Shown here: positions 10,497 to 26,061 of the stretch, piece by piece
How the letters are laid out: each line of letters begins with the position of its first letter
Numbering within the stretch: position 1 is the first letter of the stretch
Origin: Gryganskiella cystojenkinii
Lineage: Eukaryota; Mortierellomycota; Mortierellomycetes; Mortierellales; Mortierellaceae
Assembly: GCA_015852425.1 (NCBI GenBank)
Contig: JAAAIG010000001.1
Location: forward strand, 57,396 to 83,467
Length of the DNA: 26,072 nucleotides
Direction of reading: 5' to 3'
Position numbers and translations under genes: made by a program
Notes under the pieces: model-generated
What the model was told of the DNA's origin: nothing
The model's input: only the letters and a program-made list of their open reading frames with translations
The model's database searches: none

Positions 10497-12618
10497 ATGG
10501 ATGCTATCATGACAAAAGCAGGCACGCTGCTCAACAGTGCTGCGGATGTCTTTGATCAGGTCGTTTTGGCGGCCTCAAAGTTCGAGTCCACGCTCTCCCC
10601 TGCCGCCATGAGCGTTGTCAGAGGATGTAGGTTCCTTATTCATCCACTCACCAGAGCACGCACATGCAGCTTCTTTTTGTAACCCTACTCACATTTCTTT
10701 CTTGCCTCTAGTCATGGGGAATGATGTTCTATCCGCTGGATTCTTCCTGATGATCATCGGCAGCTCTTACACGTTTTTCAAGGACCTTATCGTCGGCTAC
10801 TATAACGAGGTCCAGTCCTGGTTCTATGTGTCGATCGTGGTTCAGGAAGGAGACCAGTTATATAACTGGCTGTCTGGTAAGAAACGTGACTCTGTTGGAC
10901 TCATCAGCAGAGGTGTACCTGCTGAACTCACGCCTCTTGGTCTCATCTTCCTTCTCTTCTAGACTGGATTTCTGAGCGCCCTCTTACAAAATCTATACGA
11001 CATCTCTCTGCCAAGACGGTGTGGCCTGAGAACGACGAGGATCTGGACTACTTTGACGACGGTGAGGAGGAGCGACCCAAACTCGTGTACGCCCCTGGCT
11101 CAGGCTCGCATGTGCTCTATCACATGGGTTACAAGGTCAGCGTCTCGAGGGATACACCCGAGCCGGCGGCCCCGAACGAAGATAGCGAGCAGAACCGATT
11201 TATGAAGAAAGAGAGCATCACCATTTCCAGCGTTGGCTGGGACATGAGCCTGCTCAAAATGATTATCCAAGACGCAATGGACAAGTCGTACAAGAAAAAG
11301 GCCGGCAAGACCACCATCTACTCTACGCAGCCATTTGATAGCTACTGGTCAAATTCGGAAACCCGCTCCCCTCGTGCTTTCCACTCGGTCATTCTTGCGA
11401 AAGGTCTCAAGGAAGAACTCTTGTCAGGTAAGCCTTTATATATATACTCGCTCTTTCTCTTTCTTTCTCTCTCTTTGACACAATTGACACATTGATACTC
11501 ATGTCGACTCCTTGTTCTTCCGCTTTGCAGATATCACGATGTTCCGCAAGTCTGCTCGATGGTACCAGGACCGCGGTATCCCATACAGACGAGGATACCT
11601 GCTGCATGGACCTCCAGGAACAGGAAAGACCTCTTTCATTGTCGCTCTGGCTGGCCATCTCCGCATGAATGTCTGCATCGTCAACTTGGGTATTTCAGGA
11701 TTCAATGATAAGCAGCTGAACCAACTTTTGAACAGCGCCCCACGCAACAGCATCCTGTTGATGGAGGACGTGGATGCTGCTTTGATCAAGCGCAAGGCAG
11801 GAAAGGACCAGGAAGGAGAGAACAACGTCACCTTGTCGGGCATCTTGAATTCACTCGACGGTATCACAGCCCAGGAGGGCAGTGTTGTTTTCATGACCAC
11901 CAACCATATCCGGAAACTCGCCCCTGCTTTGATCCGCCCTGGACGCTGCGATAGAAGATTGCTCTTTGACTATGCCGACGAACACCAGATCCGGGGTATG
12001 TGCCTCAAGTTCCTACTCAGCCGATCAGCCTCTGGCCAGCTCTCCAAAGATCGCGTCCCTAAAGATCAACTCTCCAAAGGTGAAACCCCCTTGGACGAGG
12101 TCGATCCTGAGGAACAGGCCCGCATGGACGCCTACGATGCTCATGTTCACGAGGTGGCTGAGCAGGTTTGTCAAAAGATCACTCATAAAGACTCCGTGAC
12201 GACCGCTCAACTCCAGGCGTTCTTCATGCTACACCGTGAGAGCCCCGACACTATTGTGGACGCTATCCCCGACTTCCTGAAAGAGCTCGAACGGGAGCGT
12301 AAGGCGCTGTCGACCAAAAAGCGACTGCGGCGTCAGCGAGACGACAAGATGAAGGCCAAAAAGGAGGCCGACAAGAAGAAAGAAAAGGAGGCCAAGAAAG
12401 CCAAGATCGCAGCGGGAGAGACGGTGACGACCAGTGGGGACGAAGATAACGAGGACGAGGAGGCTACATCGGAAGGTTACTCGGACTCGGACTATTACGA
12501 GGAGGCCGAGGGTGAGAGTACGTCGGTTTTTGACGCAAAGAAGATCAATGGTGAAGCAGGGAAACTGCGCACACCTCGAGAGCCGAAAGGATCGCCTGTT
12601 CCAGTATGGGAAGAATAG
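10497..12618 (+). CDS. BCS1-like AAA ATPase (mitochondrial chaperone family)
   Basis: Bcs1 is a membrane-anchored AAA ATPase of the mitochondrial inner membrane that inserts the Rieske protein into complex III. Exons 10497-10626, 10712-10876, 10963-11427 and 11531-12618 give 615 residues. One hydrophobic segment (about 50-70, GFFLMIIG) is followed by the BCS1 N-domain, with the typical WISERPLTKSIRHLSAKT near 100-117. The AAA module has Walker A GPPGTGKT at 280-287, Walker B ILLMEDVDA at 328-336, and a second region of homology with TTNH and an RPGRCDR arginine-finger segment. It is about 160 residues longer than yeast Bcs1 (456). The extra length is an insert near 418-445 and a C-terminal tail after about 515 that runs from Lys-rich to strongly acidic. 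That tail suggests a BCS1-like paralogue rather than the housekeeping Bcs1; fungi often carry several. Family membership is certain, the exact role is not. Confidence 0.9.
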
Positions 12619-13017
12619 AGAGTCAACATTAGACTTACCACCATAGTCACAACAATACCATTACAATAGCATTCAGCACTTTTAGGACTACTTAGATAAA
12701 ACATGAAGTGCACTTTTTCATCGCCTCAAATTTTGTCGAGCTTCCAACGGGCTGTGCCTAAAGCAGTCACAAAACGCTTAATTTTTTTTTTTGTTCCCTC
12801 GGATAAACTCGTTTTCTTCTTTTCCCCCTCTCTCCCTCTTCTTTCTTCAGCCCTTCCCTTTAATACTTCTTTTATTCCCTATCTTTGACACCTCCTTTGT
12901 CATCATCTCTGCCGCCACCGGACGAGGGACTTGCAATCATTCCAAACAACTCAACGATCAAAAAGACGAAACGATTCGCGGAGTGACAAGGGCCGTGTTT
13001 ATTCTCTCCGTCCCTAG
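12619..13017. other. Intergenic: BCS1-like 3' UTR and ABCC promoter
   Basis: These 399 bp separate two plus-strand genes. There is a T run at about 12782-12792 and a CT-rich tract (12795-12880) that fits the ABCC leader. An in-frame TAG immediately precedes the ABCC ATG at 13018. No gene or strong motif is seen. Confidence 0.5.
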
Positions 13018-18712
<5,695 letters not shown>

Positions 18713-19146
18713 GCTGTGGAACAGAGAAGACGACAACAACGCATACCATTTTGTGAGAAAAGAGCAATAAACCCCACGAAATAGACAACCCCTTTGTTTG
18801 CGCCACCAAAGCCTTCTGTCAAACGAGCCATCATTCGCTTTACTGTCTCCAGCTGCTCCAAAGGAGGAGACGCAGCCTTTCTCGAAATGTGTGCCTTCTT
18901 TCCCTCCTTCCTTTCTTTATTCCACACCGCTCTCTCTCTCTCTCTCTTTACCATTATTTCATCTTCGAACCTTCTCATCGTAAGATCTCTTCAACTTCAT
19001 TTACCTGCTGCCTTTTTACGAATCGAATCATCTCCAGGTAGCCAGAAGGAGAACTACACGTGAACAAAACATCGGTATGCCCGCGATGAGAAACTGATGT
19101 CTCCTCTTTTCCATTTTAAACGCTCAGTCGCATTCTTGCGCCGATC
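18713..19146. other. Intergenic: promoter and leader intron of the first F-box gene
   Basis: This stretch holds the ABCC 3' UTR, then a CT-rich leader (about 18890-18950), a conserved block AATCGAATCATCTC ending in a 5' splice site at 19038, and a 3' splice site CGCTCAG ending at 19127. It predicts a 90-nt leader intron (19038-19127) just before the ATG at 19147. The block and splice layout recur before the second F-box gene, which supports the reading. Confidence 0.55.
18766..18771 (+). terminator. Polyadenylation signal of the ABCC gene
   Basis: AATAAA 54 bp after the stop codon; a plausible poly(A) signal for the transporter transcript. Confidence 0.45.
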
Positions 19147-22100
19147 ATGGATACTGTCAAAGCCGAGTCCTCAAGTACAGTCAACACTAGTAACGATGCC
19201 ATCCTACTCCAATTCGAGCATGAACGGAAACAAAACGAACAGCAAAGGCAGACACTCCCCAATGAATGTCTCCTCTTAGTCGTCGACTGGCTTTTCGACG
19301 ACCTCAAGACTCTCAAGGCTCTCTTGACCGTCAGCAAGTTCTTGTTCAAGGCCGCTTTACCGCTCATCCTCAAAAATCCATTCGTGTCCTGGGAGACGGA
19401 ACTGTGCCCCAGACTGTATACTGGTAATCGCGAACGACTGATGGCCTTCATCCTCTCCTCGCTCCTGCAATACCAAGTCAAAGATCGTCAGAGTGCAACA
19501 GCAACGGATGAGACAGCTACAGCCGAGAATTACGAAGTGAACGCTTTCAAGGCGATTCTGGCCGAATTTGGTCTCCGGTTGGTCCAACCTATTCGTCACA
19601 AGGAGCTCAGATGGACTGGCATAGAGTTACCGACGGTCGACTACTCAACCTATTATACGATCATTGACCACGATGCGTGGCGCTTTTTATCCTTGAACGA
19701 ATTGATCCATCTACTTGAGCTACCAGCTTCTATGCGTGGGACAGAGTCCCAAGACGTTCCCTTGTTGGTCGAAATGACATCGCCTACTGAGGAATCGCCA
19801 ACAGAGGAGGGAGACGACGAACAGGCTGTCGGGCCTCAAGCATCAAGTCACAGCAACGGAACGGAACATATCCATATCGAGGAGATCCACTCTGAACTCC
19901 AACAATTCGACAGAGAGTACTCATTGGTAGTGCAACAATCGTTAACTCGACTCCTCCTACGTTATAACCACGAGTACATTACCGAATGGTCGACCAATAT
20001 CTCGCATGCCCATCACCTTCTCCCATTCGCGCCTAAGATGGCGCGACTGTTCTGTCTGAATCTGAGCCGGGACGAGGCCCTACCGGACAGCCACCTACTT
20101 GACATGATCGCGTTCATCAAACAGAACCATGCTGTGTTCCCTAAAAAACCTAGATTGAGATTAGCGTTTGATTGGTCATGGTCACCGAACTACTACAGAT
20201 CTATAGAGATGGCCACGGTGGAAGAGCAGGAGAAGTGGCTTCGGAAACAACTCTCCAAGATAGATCTCTACCGAGCCGTGGGACGACCTCAGGCCATGAA
20301 TGTCGACCAGATACCGAAGTTTTACAACCATTGCGAAGGAATCGAGCTGGATCGATTACAGGAATTCTCGGACGGACTCATGACACGATACGATGATGGA
20401 GAGGGTCCAGCCATGACAGAGTTCCTGAAGAAGTGTCATGCGCTTCAAGTCCTGAAACTGGCTGTCGGGAGTCCCTATATTTTGTCGTGGGCTGCGAAAA
20501 ATGCCTTGTGTGTTAGGCGAACACTTGGTGAGAAGGCATCCTTTTGTTCGCACCCAGCTGACAAACTTTCGCCGCCGTCACTGATTCCTCTCAAGCTCAA
20601 AAATATCGAGCTGTGCACGAATCGTCCAGGTCGCTTTCTCATCCATGCCATAAACGATGCCGCGACAGCGTTCTCCGCAAGTTTACAGACCTTAAATGCC
20701 TCCAACTACTCTCACCATGATGAGGAAGTCGAGAACCCGAAATTTATTTCACGCCTCAAGGCACAAAGGGCGCTGTCAGTCGCACTCCGATCTGTCCCTG
20801 AAGCCTGTACAATCGGTAACTGGCCGTTCAATCTCCCCCATATGAGGACCTTACATATAAGATTCAGCTGTTTACTGAATATTTCGATTGGAATGTTGGA
20901 TCAGTGTCCGAGCCTCGAAGACTTGGATATTGACTTTGAGTTTGATCGACGGACCTCACACGAGGAACTTGAGAGCGAGGTCAGGGACGACCCGGATAGG
21001 ACGCCGTCGTCGTCATTGATCGGTCAGCAGTCTCTTAGAGCTGAAATCTGGATACCCTGGCATGCAATCCAACCTGAATCACAGCAGGTGCAAGCGGAAA
21101 CGCAGTTGTCACCACCACTACAGAGCCAGCAGCCACAACAGCAATATGGTCGAACTTGTGAAGGATACCATCAATACTTCAGAGAGGCCACATCCATTTT
21201 CCCGAAATGGACTCTACCTCGACTCCGAACCCTGCGACTTCAACACATTGCTGCGCTTCGGTTCGACTACGATTCTTTGGAATCGATGAAGTCTCTCGAG
21301 AACCTTGAGATTTTCACCAGCAAGAACGCGATGGATTATCTTCAATTCATCCCTCGATTTTCGGCCTACTGCAGCAACCGTGGTGCTCCTTGTACCGTGA
21401 AGAATCAGACTGAATCTATCCGAGACAGAGACCAAGGACCTGGAGGAGCAAAGAGGGACCCAACTCTTTGCTGGACTCAAACTTGGCATCTCCCTCAATT
21501 GAAGGTTCTCAAGTTGGTTGGACCTCCAGCCGTAGTCTTCAATATGGACTGGCTTCGAGCTTGCCCACGCTTGAACAAGCTCTATTTGACAACCTGGGGT
21601 TCACCGCAACGATGCCCTTTGTCGAATTCTTCCTCTGCAAATGACATCACCTCGAGCGAGGTTTCTACCCCGTTTATGGAAAGCGAACTAGTTCTGATCG
21701 ATCTCAAGGGACCCTGGGTGATGGCCCAAAAGGACATGATCCAGCTGTTGACCGTTCATGCACCGCATCTCCGTACACTCACCATCGGCAATTTGAGTGA
21801 TCAAGATAAGAATGTCGGCACGAATGGGCTTCGACTGTTAGAAACGCTCCGTGAAGCGGATTCGATCAACCGCGCTTACATCGAAGAGCATGTTCCCGAG
21901 TACCTGGAGCTGTTGGAGGAAGAGCGAGATATCGATGAGAACGACGATGACGGCGAAGAAGAGCGGGACGGGCTCGAGGGAGGAGATGCGGAAGAGCTGA
22001 GGGAAATCGAATGGAGGAGACGAGAACAGCACAAAGACAGGAGGAAAGTCCGATCGCAGACGCTACAGAAACTGACGCAGCTTGTTCCGGGTCAAGGACT

Positions 22101-22326
22101 GACAATGTTCTGGTCCCATCACACTGTGCGCCCAAGAGATCTCCAGAGTCTCGATCTTTGTTCACAAGGAGTTTACAGTCGTGGAAGTGTGATGGACGAG
22201 AACCATGAGAAGTTGAACGCATATCGGGTCAAACTGGGTCTGACGGGCAAGAAACAAGAGCATAGGATTTATCTCATGGGCGGCAAGACTTATTTACATA
22301 TGGGTGATCGGCGTAGCTGGGTTTGA
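19147..22326 (+). CDS. F-box/LRR-type protein, tandem copy 1
   Basis: An uninterrupted frame of 1059 residues. Residues 37-78 (LPNECLLLVVDWL, then an ALLTVSKFLFKAALPLIL stretch) match the F-box pattern, which binds Skp1 in SCF ubiquitin ligases. The rest is a long alpha/beta region with spaced leucine-rich strand patterns, for example LPRLRTLRLQHI near 690, LPQLKVLKLVG near 780 and LRTLTIGNLSD near 874, as expected for a substrate-binding LRR domain. Variable acidic or Gln-rich loops lie near 210-250 and 635-665. An acidic segment (about 920-957) followed by a basic helix (WRRREQHKDRRK) precedes a conserved C-terminal tail with LGLTGKK and DRRSWV. The start is the first ATG after a predicted leader intron. 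It is a clear paralogue of the next gene, head to tail. The substrate is unknown, and the F-box call rests on pattern rather than a search. Confidence 0.82.
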   Translation: MDTVKAESSSTVNTSNDAILLQFEHERKQNEQQRQTLPNECLLLVVDWLFDDLKTLKALLTVSKFLFKAALPLILKNPFVSWETELCPRLYTGNRERLMAFILSSLLQYQVKDRQSATATDETATAENYEVNAFKAILAEFGLRLVQPIRHKELRWTGIELPTVDYSTYYTIIDHDAWRFLSLNELIHLLELPASMRGTESQDVPLLVEMTSPTEESPTEEGDDEQAVGPQASSHSNGTEHIHIEEIHSELQQFDREYSLVVQQSLTRLLLRYNHEYITEWSTNISHAHHLLPFAPKMARLFCLNLSRDEALPDSHLLDMIAFIKQNHAVFPKKPRLRLAFDWSWSPNYYRSIEMATVEEQEKWLRKQLSKIDLYRAVGRPQAMNVDQIPKFYNHCEGIELDRLQEFSDGLMTRYDDGEGPAMTEFLKKCHALQVLKLAVGSPYILSWAAKNALCVRRTLGEKASFCSHPADKLSPPSLIPLKLKNIELCTNRPGRFLIHAINDAATAFSASLQTLNASNYSHHDEEVENPKFISRLKAQRALSVALRSVPEACTIGNWPFNLPHMRTLHIRFSCLLNISIGMLDQCPSLEDLDIDFEFDRRTSHEELESEVRDDPDRTPSSSLIGQQSLRAEIWIPWHAIQPESQQVQAETQLSPPLQSQQPQQQYGRTCEGYHQYFREATSIFPKWTLPRLRTLRLQHIAALRFDYDSLESMKSLENLEIFTSKNAMDYLQFIPRFSAYCSNRGAPCTVKNQTESIRDRDQGPGGAKRDPTLCWTQTWHLPQLKVLKLVGPPAVVFNMDWLRACPRLNKLYLTTWGSPQRCPLSNSSSANDITSSEVSTPFMESELVLIDLKGPWVMAQKDMIQLLTVHAPHLRTLTIGNLSDQDKNVGTNGLRLLETLREADSINRAYIEEHVPEYLELLEEERDIDENDDDGEEERDGLEGGDAEELREIEWRRREQHKDRRKVRSQTLQKLTQLVPGQGLTMFWSHHTVRPRDLQSLDLCSQGVYSRGSVMDENHEKLNAYRVKLGLTGKKQEHRIYLMGGKTYLHMGDRRSWV

Positions 22327-22708
22327 GAAAATAGGAAAGGACAGGGTCAATGGAACTCTTTTTTTCTGTCAGCACAACACATGGAGGCGTTCCAACAAAA
22401 TCTCTTAAAAAATTGGGCGTAGGCGTAGTACTTTTCAGCCTCCAACTGCTCCAAAAGAAAGAAAAAAAAAAGATAAAAAGACCCACATCTCAGGTATACT
22501 CCTACAATCCCACCATCCTCCCCCCCTCCGATCCTGCATTCGCTCTGTTTACTTCGTCTTTAGAAATCGAATCATCTCGAGGTAGACAAAGAAAGAATGA
22601 ATCTCCAAATTGCCAGTTGCATGCTTTCGGACAAATGTAGTCTCTCAATTCAAACAATGACGAAGCTGACTTCAACTCTTGTTTTTAGACGACGTCTTAC
22701 TGTATGAT
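22327..22708. other. Intergenic between the F-box pair, with repeated leader
   Basis: These 382 bp repeat, in diverged form, features found upstream of copy 1: a CTGCTCCAAA block (22448 here, 18851 there), the AATCGAATCATCTC block (22565-22578 here, 19021-19034 there), a 5' splice site (here GAG/GTAGAC at 22582) and a 3' splice site (TTTTTAG ending at 22688). The predicted leader intron is 22582-22688. An A-rich run near 22459-22479 separates the copies. Confidence 0.55.
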
Positions 22709-25700
22709 ATGTCAACTCGAGCAGATCTCGCACCATTTTCACAGCTATCAATTCAGGATGAAAGCCGATTAACAAATGCCACCGACACATGTGATAGCAC
22801 AACCTTGGTTCGAAACAGCCGTGATCAGCAGCAGCAACAGCAACAGCGACAGCAGCGACTCCCTAACGAATGTCTTCTCTTGGTCGTCGACTGGCTCCAC
22901 GACGATCTCAAGGCACTCACCGCTCTCTTGACCGTCAGCAAGTTCATGTTCAAGGCAGCCTTACCACTCATCCTCAGGGACCCACTCGATTCTTGGGAGA
23001 TGAACTATTGTTCGAGCCCACATATCGACAAACGTGAAAGGATGATGGCTGTCCTCCTCTCTTCCTTGCTGCGATACCAAGTCAAAAATCGTCAGAGTAC
23101 AGGACAACTAGTGGATGACCCCGTCACAGAGATCCTAGCTGAGTTTGGGTTGAGGTTGGTCCGACCTATTCGTCACAAGGAGCTCGAATGGACAACGTTG
23201 CCGACGGTCGATTACTCGACCTTCTTCACTGTCATGGTCCCTTACGACTGGCGGTACCTGGCACTGAAGGAGTTGATCCAGTTGGTTAAACTTCCAGCTG
23301 TCATGCGAGGACGAGTCTACCCGACCGAATCTATCGAGGCCGAAACCGCATCATCCCAAGTAGAACAACCAATAGAACAAGGTCAACAAGAGAACGCGCC
23401 TGATCCTGTAGACTCACGTCGAGTCGTCGAAAGAGAGGATATCAACAATGCAGTCGAAGAACAGGAGGTTCATTCCGAAGACCAACAGACGGACGACGAC
23501 TACAAATGGGAACTCCAAGAGGCGTTGGCCAGGCTCTTCCTGTGCTACAACCACGAGTTCATCACCTACATGTCAATCCATATCTCACAATCTCATGTTC
23601 TCCTCCCACTTGCCTCCAAGATGCCACGACTTTGCCGCCTGTACCTGAGCCGAGACGAGGCTATGCCGGACGGCCATTTAAGGGACCTCATCGCGTTCAT
23701 TGAGCAGCGCCAATTGGCCTTTCCTCGAAAACCGCGACTGATATTAAATTTTGATCATTCCTGGTACATACACTATCCCGGGGAATCTGGACCGAGGTCG
23801 AAAGCGGAGCGCGAAGAATGGTCACGGAAACAGCGACCCAAGATCGATCTCTACAAAGCCCTGAGACAACCTCGAGATATGAATGTCGATCAGATTCCGG
23901 ATTTTTACAGCCAGTGCGAAGGAATCGAGCTAGATTGTTTACAGGAATTCTCGGACGAGTTTATCACACGATACGATGATGGCGAGAATCCAGCCAGGGC
24001 AGAGTTCCTCAAGAGATGTCATGCGCTCCTATCCCTGAATCTCGCCGTAGGGAATCCCTACATTTTGTCGTGGGCTGCGAGGCACGCCTTGACCAGCGCC
24101 GCTATGCAATCACTGAACGAGAAGTGTTCTTCAGTAGGTCAAGTCGCATCAGCGGTTTTGCCCAAGCTTAAGGACCTCCAGTTGGTTAGTTACCGGCCTG
24201 TTCGGTTCCTTATCCATGCCCTCAATGACGCCGCAACAGCATTTTCTCAAAGTCTGCAGTCCCTAGAAGGCGATGGCTACATTTACGATGATGAGGATGT
24301 CGCGAACCCGGAATTTATTCCTTACTTCAAAGCTCAGCATGCGCTCTCAGCCCTGCTTCGGTCTGTACCTGAAGCCTGCACGATCGGTAATTGGCCGTTT
24401 CAACTCCCATATCTAAGAACGATCCACCTTAGAGTCCATGGTTCAGCGAGTATTGCCATTGGGTCACTTGACCAATGTCCAAACCTTGAGGAGCTTGAGA
24501 TTACATTTGGGTACATTGGTGCTTTCACTCAGGAGGAGTATGAAGGTGATAGCAATAACGATGACGGCAGCGGTGATGACCAAGTGTCCACTCTACAGGC
24601 TGTGGCAGCTGAAAATGTAACCCCATGGCATCATCATACGATCCAACCTCAGTCACAAACTCAAGAACAGACACCGCAGCAGCAGCAGCAGCAACGTCAA
24701 CCGTCTTCCAGATACATTCGAGAAGCCACGGCCTTGTTCCCGAAATGGACCCTACCTCGACTCCGGACGATTCGACTTCGAGACTCTGCCGCACTTCGAT
24801 TCAACTACGAGTCTCTGGAATCGATGCAGTCTCTGGAGCGTCTGGATTTTTTTGTCGCCAAAAAAGCTCATCTATTGAATTACCTACATTTCATCCCTCG
24901 ACTCGCAGCCCACTGCACCTATCATCATCAAGTTAGTTCTCCCGCAAAAGAAAGCGAATCTGGACAAGACCAGGACCAAGACTATGGGCCAAAGGTGGAA
25001 AAGGAGATGGACATGCGTACCTGGACATGTACCTGGCATCTACCCAAGCTGACAACGCTCAGGATGGAGGGACCGTTGGCCAATGTTTTTAATCTGGACT
25101 GGCTACAGGCCTGTCCTCGATTGAGCGAGCTCTTCCTGGTGACGCGGGGGTCACCACAGCGGGTCCCTTTGTTCAGTCAATCCGCGGCTTTGTACTCGAC
25201 CCCGACTGTACCAACGACTGGTCAGGATCATCAAGCACATCAAAGTGTCCTAAGCGGAACGGTTCCAGAACGGCCTTTTTTGGACAGCAAGCTGAGGTTG
25301 ATCGATCTCAAAGGACCTTGGGTGATGACCAGTGGAGACATGATTCGGTTGTTAACCATTTATGCGCCTCATCTCCATGTCCTGATGGTCGGCCATCTGA
25401 GTGATCAGGAGGCGGCCAAGGGTAGCGGATTCCGACTGTTGAAGACTCTTCGAGAAGCAGATTCGATCAATCGAGCCTACATCAAGGAACATGTCCCCGC
25501 ATACCTGGAGCTGATGGAGGACGAACAAAATAGCGAGGATGAGGAAGAGGAGCATGAAAAGGACGAAGAGGAAGAAACAGTATTACAGCATGACCAAGAA
25601 AATCCGGAAGCTGCTGATTGTAAAAGGCAAGAGATCACGATCGAGAAGGAAAAGGACATTGAAAGAAGGCAGATCCGGTCGCAGAAGTTACAAGAGTTAG

Positions 25701-25951
25701 CGAGGCGTGTTCCAGGTCAAGGATTGACAGCGTTCGTGTCGAATTATTCGGTTGGCCAGCATGATCTCCGGGGTATTGGTCTCTTTTCACGAGGGCACCA
25801 TAATCAGGGCAGTTCTTACGACGAGTCGAATGCGGCGACAATCGAGTACCGAGCCGGACTGGGTCTGACAGGCAAGAGACAAGGGCATCGAGTTTATATC
25901 ATGGCCGGACAAACTCTTTCGCATACGCATGATCGACGTAATTGGGTATGA
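22709..25951 (+). CDS. F-box/LRR-type protein, tandem copy 2
   Basis: An uninterrupted frame of 1080 residues, homologous to the preceding gene over its whole length. Residues 51-92 hold the F-box-like LPNECLLLVVDWL and the LLTVSKFMFKAALPLIL helix, nearly identical to copy 1. Ahead of it is a Gln-rich run (residues 40-49, CAG/CAA codons at 22826-22855) that copy 1 has only in short form (NEQQRQ), and a second Gln run lies at 24677-24694. LRR-like strands recur near 680 (LPRLRTIRL), 777 (LPKLTTLRM) and 889. An acidic Glu/Asp-rich stretch (about 937-965) and a basic helix precede the conserved tail (LGLTGKR, DRRNWV). The frame extends upstream of this ATG only through a probable intron, so the ATG at 22709 is preferred. 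Expected role: substrate receptor of an SCF ubiquitin ligase, target unknown. Confidence 0.82.
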   Translation: MSTRADLAPFSQLSIQDESRLTNATDTCDSTTLVRNSRDQQQQQQQRQQRLPNECLLLVVDWLHDDLKALTALLTVSKFMFKAALPLILRDPLDSWEMNYCSSPHIDKRERMMAVLLSSLLRYQVKNRQSTGQLVDDPVTEILAEFGLRLVRPIRHKELEWTTLPTVDYSTFFTVMVPYDWRYLALKELIQLVKLPAVMRGRVYPTESIEAETASSQVEQPIEQGQQENAPDPVDSRRVVEREDINNAVEEQEVHSEDQQTDDDYKWELQEALARLFLCYNHEFITYMSIHISQSHVLLPLASKMPRLCRLYLSRDEAMPDGHLRDLIAFIEQRQLAFPRKPRLILNFDHSWYIHYPGESGPRSKAEREEWSRKQRPKIDLYKALRQPRDMNVDQIPDFYSQCEGIELDCLQEFSDEFITRYDDGENPARAEFLKRCHALLSLNLAVGNPYILSWAARHALTSAAMQSLNEKCSSVGQVASAVLPKLKDLQLVSYRPVRFLIHALNDAATAFSQSLQSLEGDGYIYDDEDVANPEFIPYFKAQHALSALLRSVPEACTIGNWPFQLPYLRTIHLRVHGSASIAIGSLDQCPNLEELEITFGYIGAFTQEEYEGDSNNDDGSGDDQVSTLQAVAAENVTPWHHHTIQPQSQTQEQTPQQQQQQRQPSSRYIREATALFPKWTLPRLRTIRLRDSAALRFNYESLESMQSLERLDFFVAKKAHLLNYLHFIPRLAAHCTYHHQVSSPAKESESGQDQDQDYGPKVEKEMDMRTWTCTWHLPKLTTLRMEGPLANVFNLDWLQACPRLSELFLVTRGSPQRVPLFSQSAALYSTPTVPTTGQDHQAHQSVLSGTVPERPFLDSKLRLIDLKGPWVMTSGDMIRLLTIYAPHLHVLMVGHLSDQEAAKGSGFRLLKTLREADSINRAYIKEHVPAYLELMEDEQNSEDEEEEHEKDEEEETVLQHDQENPEAADCKRQEITIEKEKDIERRQIRSQKLQELARRVPGQGLTAFVSNYSVGQHDLRGIGLFSRGHHNQGSSYDESNAATIEYRAGLGLTGKRQGHRVYIMAGQTLSHTHDRRNWV
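22826..22855 (+). repeat. CAG/CAA triplet run in copy 2
   Basis: Ten codons of CAG or CAA with one CGA, encoding a Gln-rich run just before the F-box-like motif of copy 2. Copy 1 has a much shorter equivalent. Confidence 0.7.
24677..24694 (+). repeat. Second CAG triplet run in copy 2
   Basis: Five CAG codons and one CAA encode six glutamines in a variable loop. The matching loop of copy 1 is Gln-rich but interrupted, so the tract has expanded or decayed since duplication. Confidence 0.65.
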
Positions 25952-25979
25952 TTGTATGTGGTAGACAGCGAAGGTCAAA

Positions 25980-25985
25980 AATAAA
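25980..25985 (+). terminator. Polyadenylation signal of F-box copy 2
   Basis: AATAAA 28 bp after the stop codon; a plausible poly(A) signal. Confidence 0.4.
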
Positions 25986-25997
25986 GCCCCGCAATGC

Positions 25998-26061
25998 TTC
26001 GTGAAAAGAAGCGCGTTGCGCATTCACGAAAAGCAGTCCCGGGTCACGTTCTCTTCGCGAA
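25998..26061. promoter_or_regulatory. Cluster of TTCnnGAA dyads at the right edge
   Basis: Three 8-bp sites, TTCGTGAA (25998-26005), TTCACGAA (26023-26030) and TTCGCGAA (26054-26061), lie within 64 bp. The first two are reverse complements and enclose a smaller GCGC-GTT-GCGC hairpin (26011-26021). TTCnnGAA is the core arrangement of a heat-shock element, so this may be the start of the next gene's promoter; alternatively it is a structured 3' end of copy 2. The motifs are seen, their role is inferred. Confidence 0.35.
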
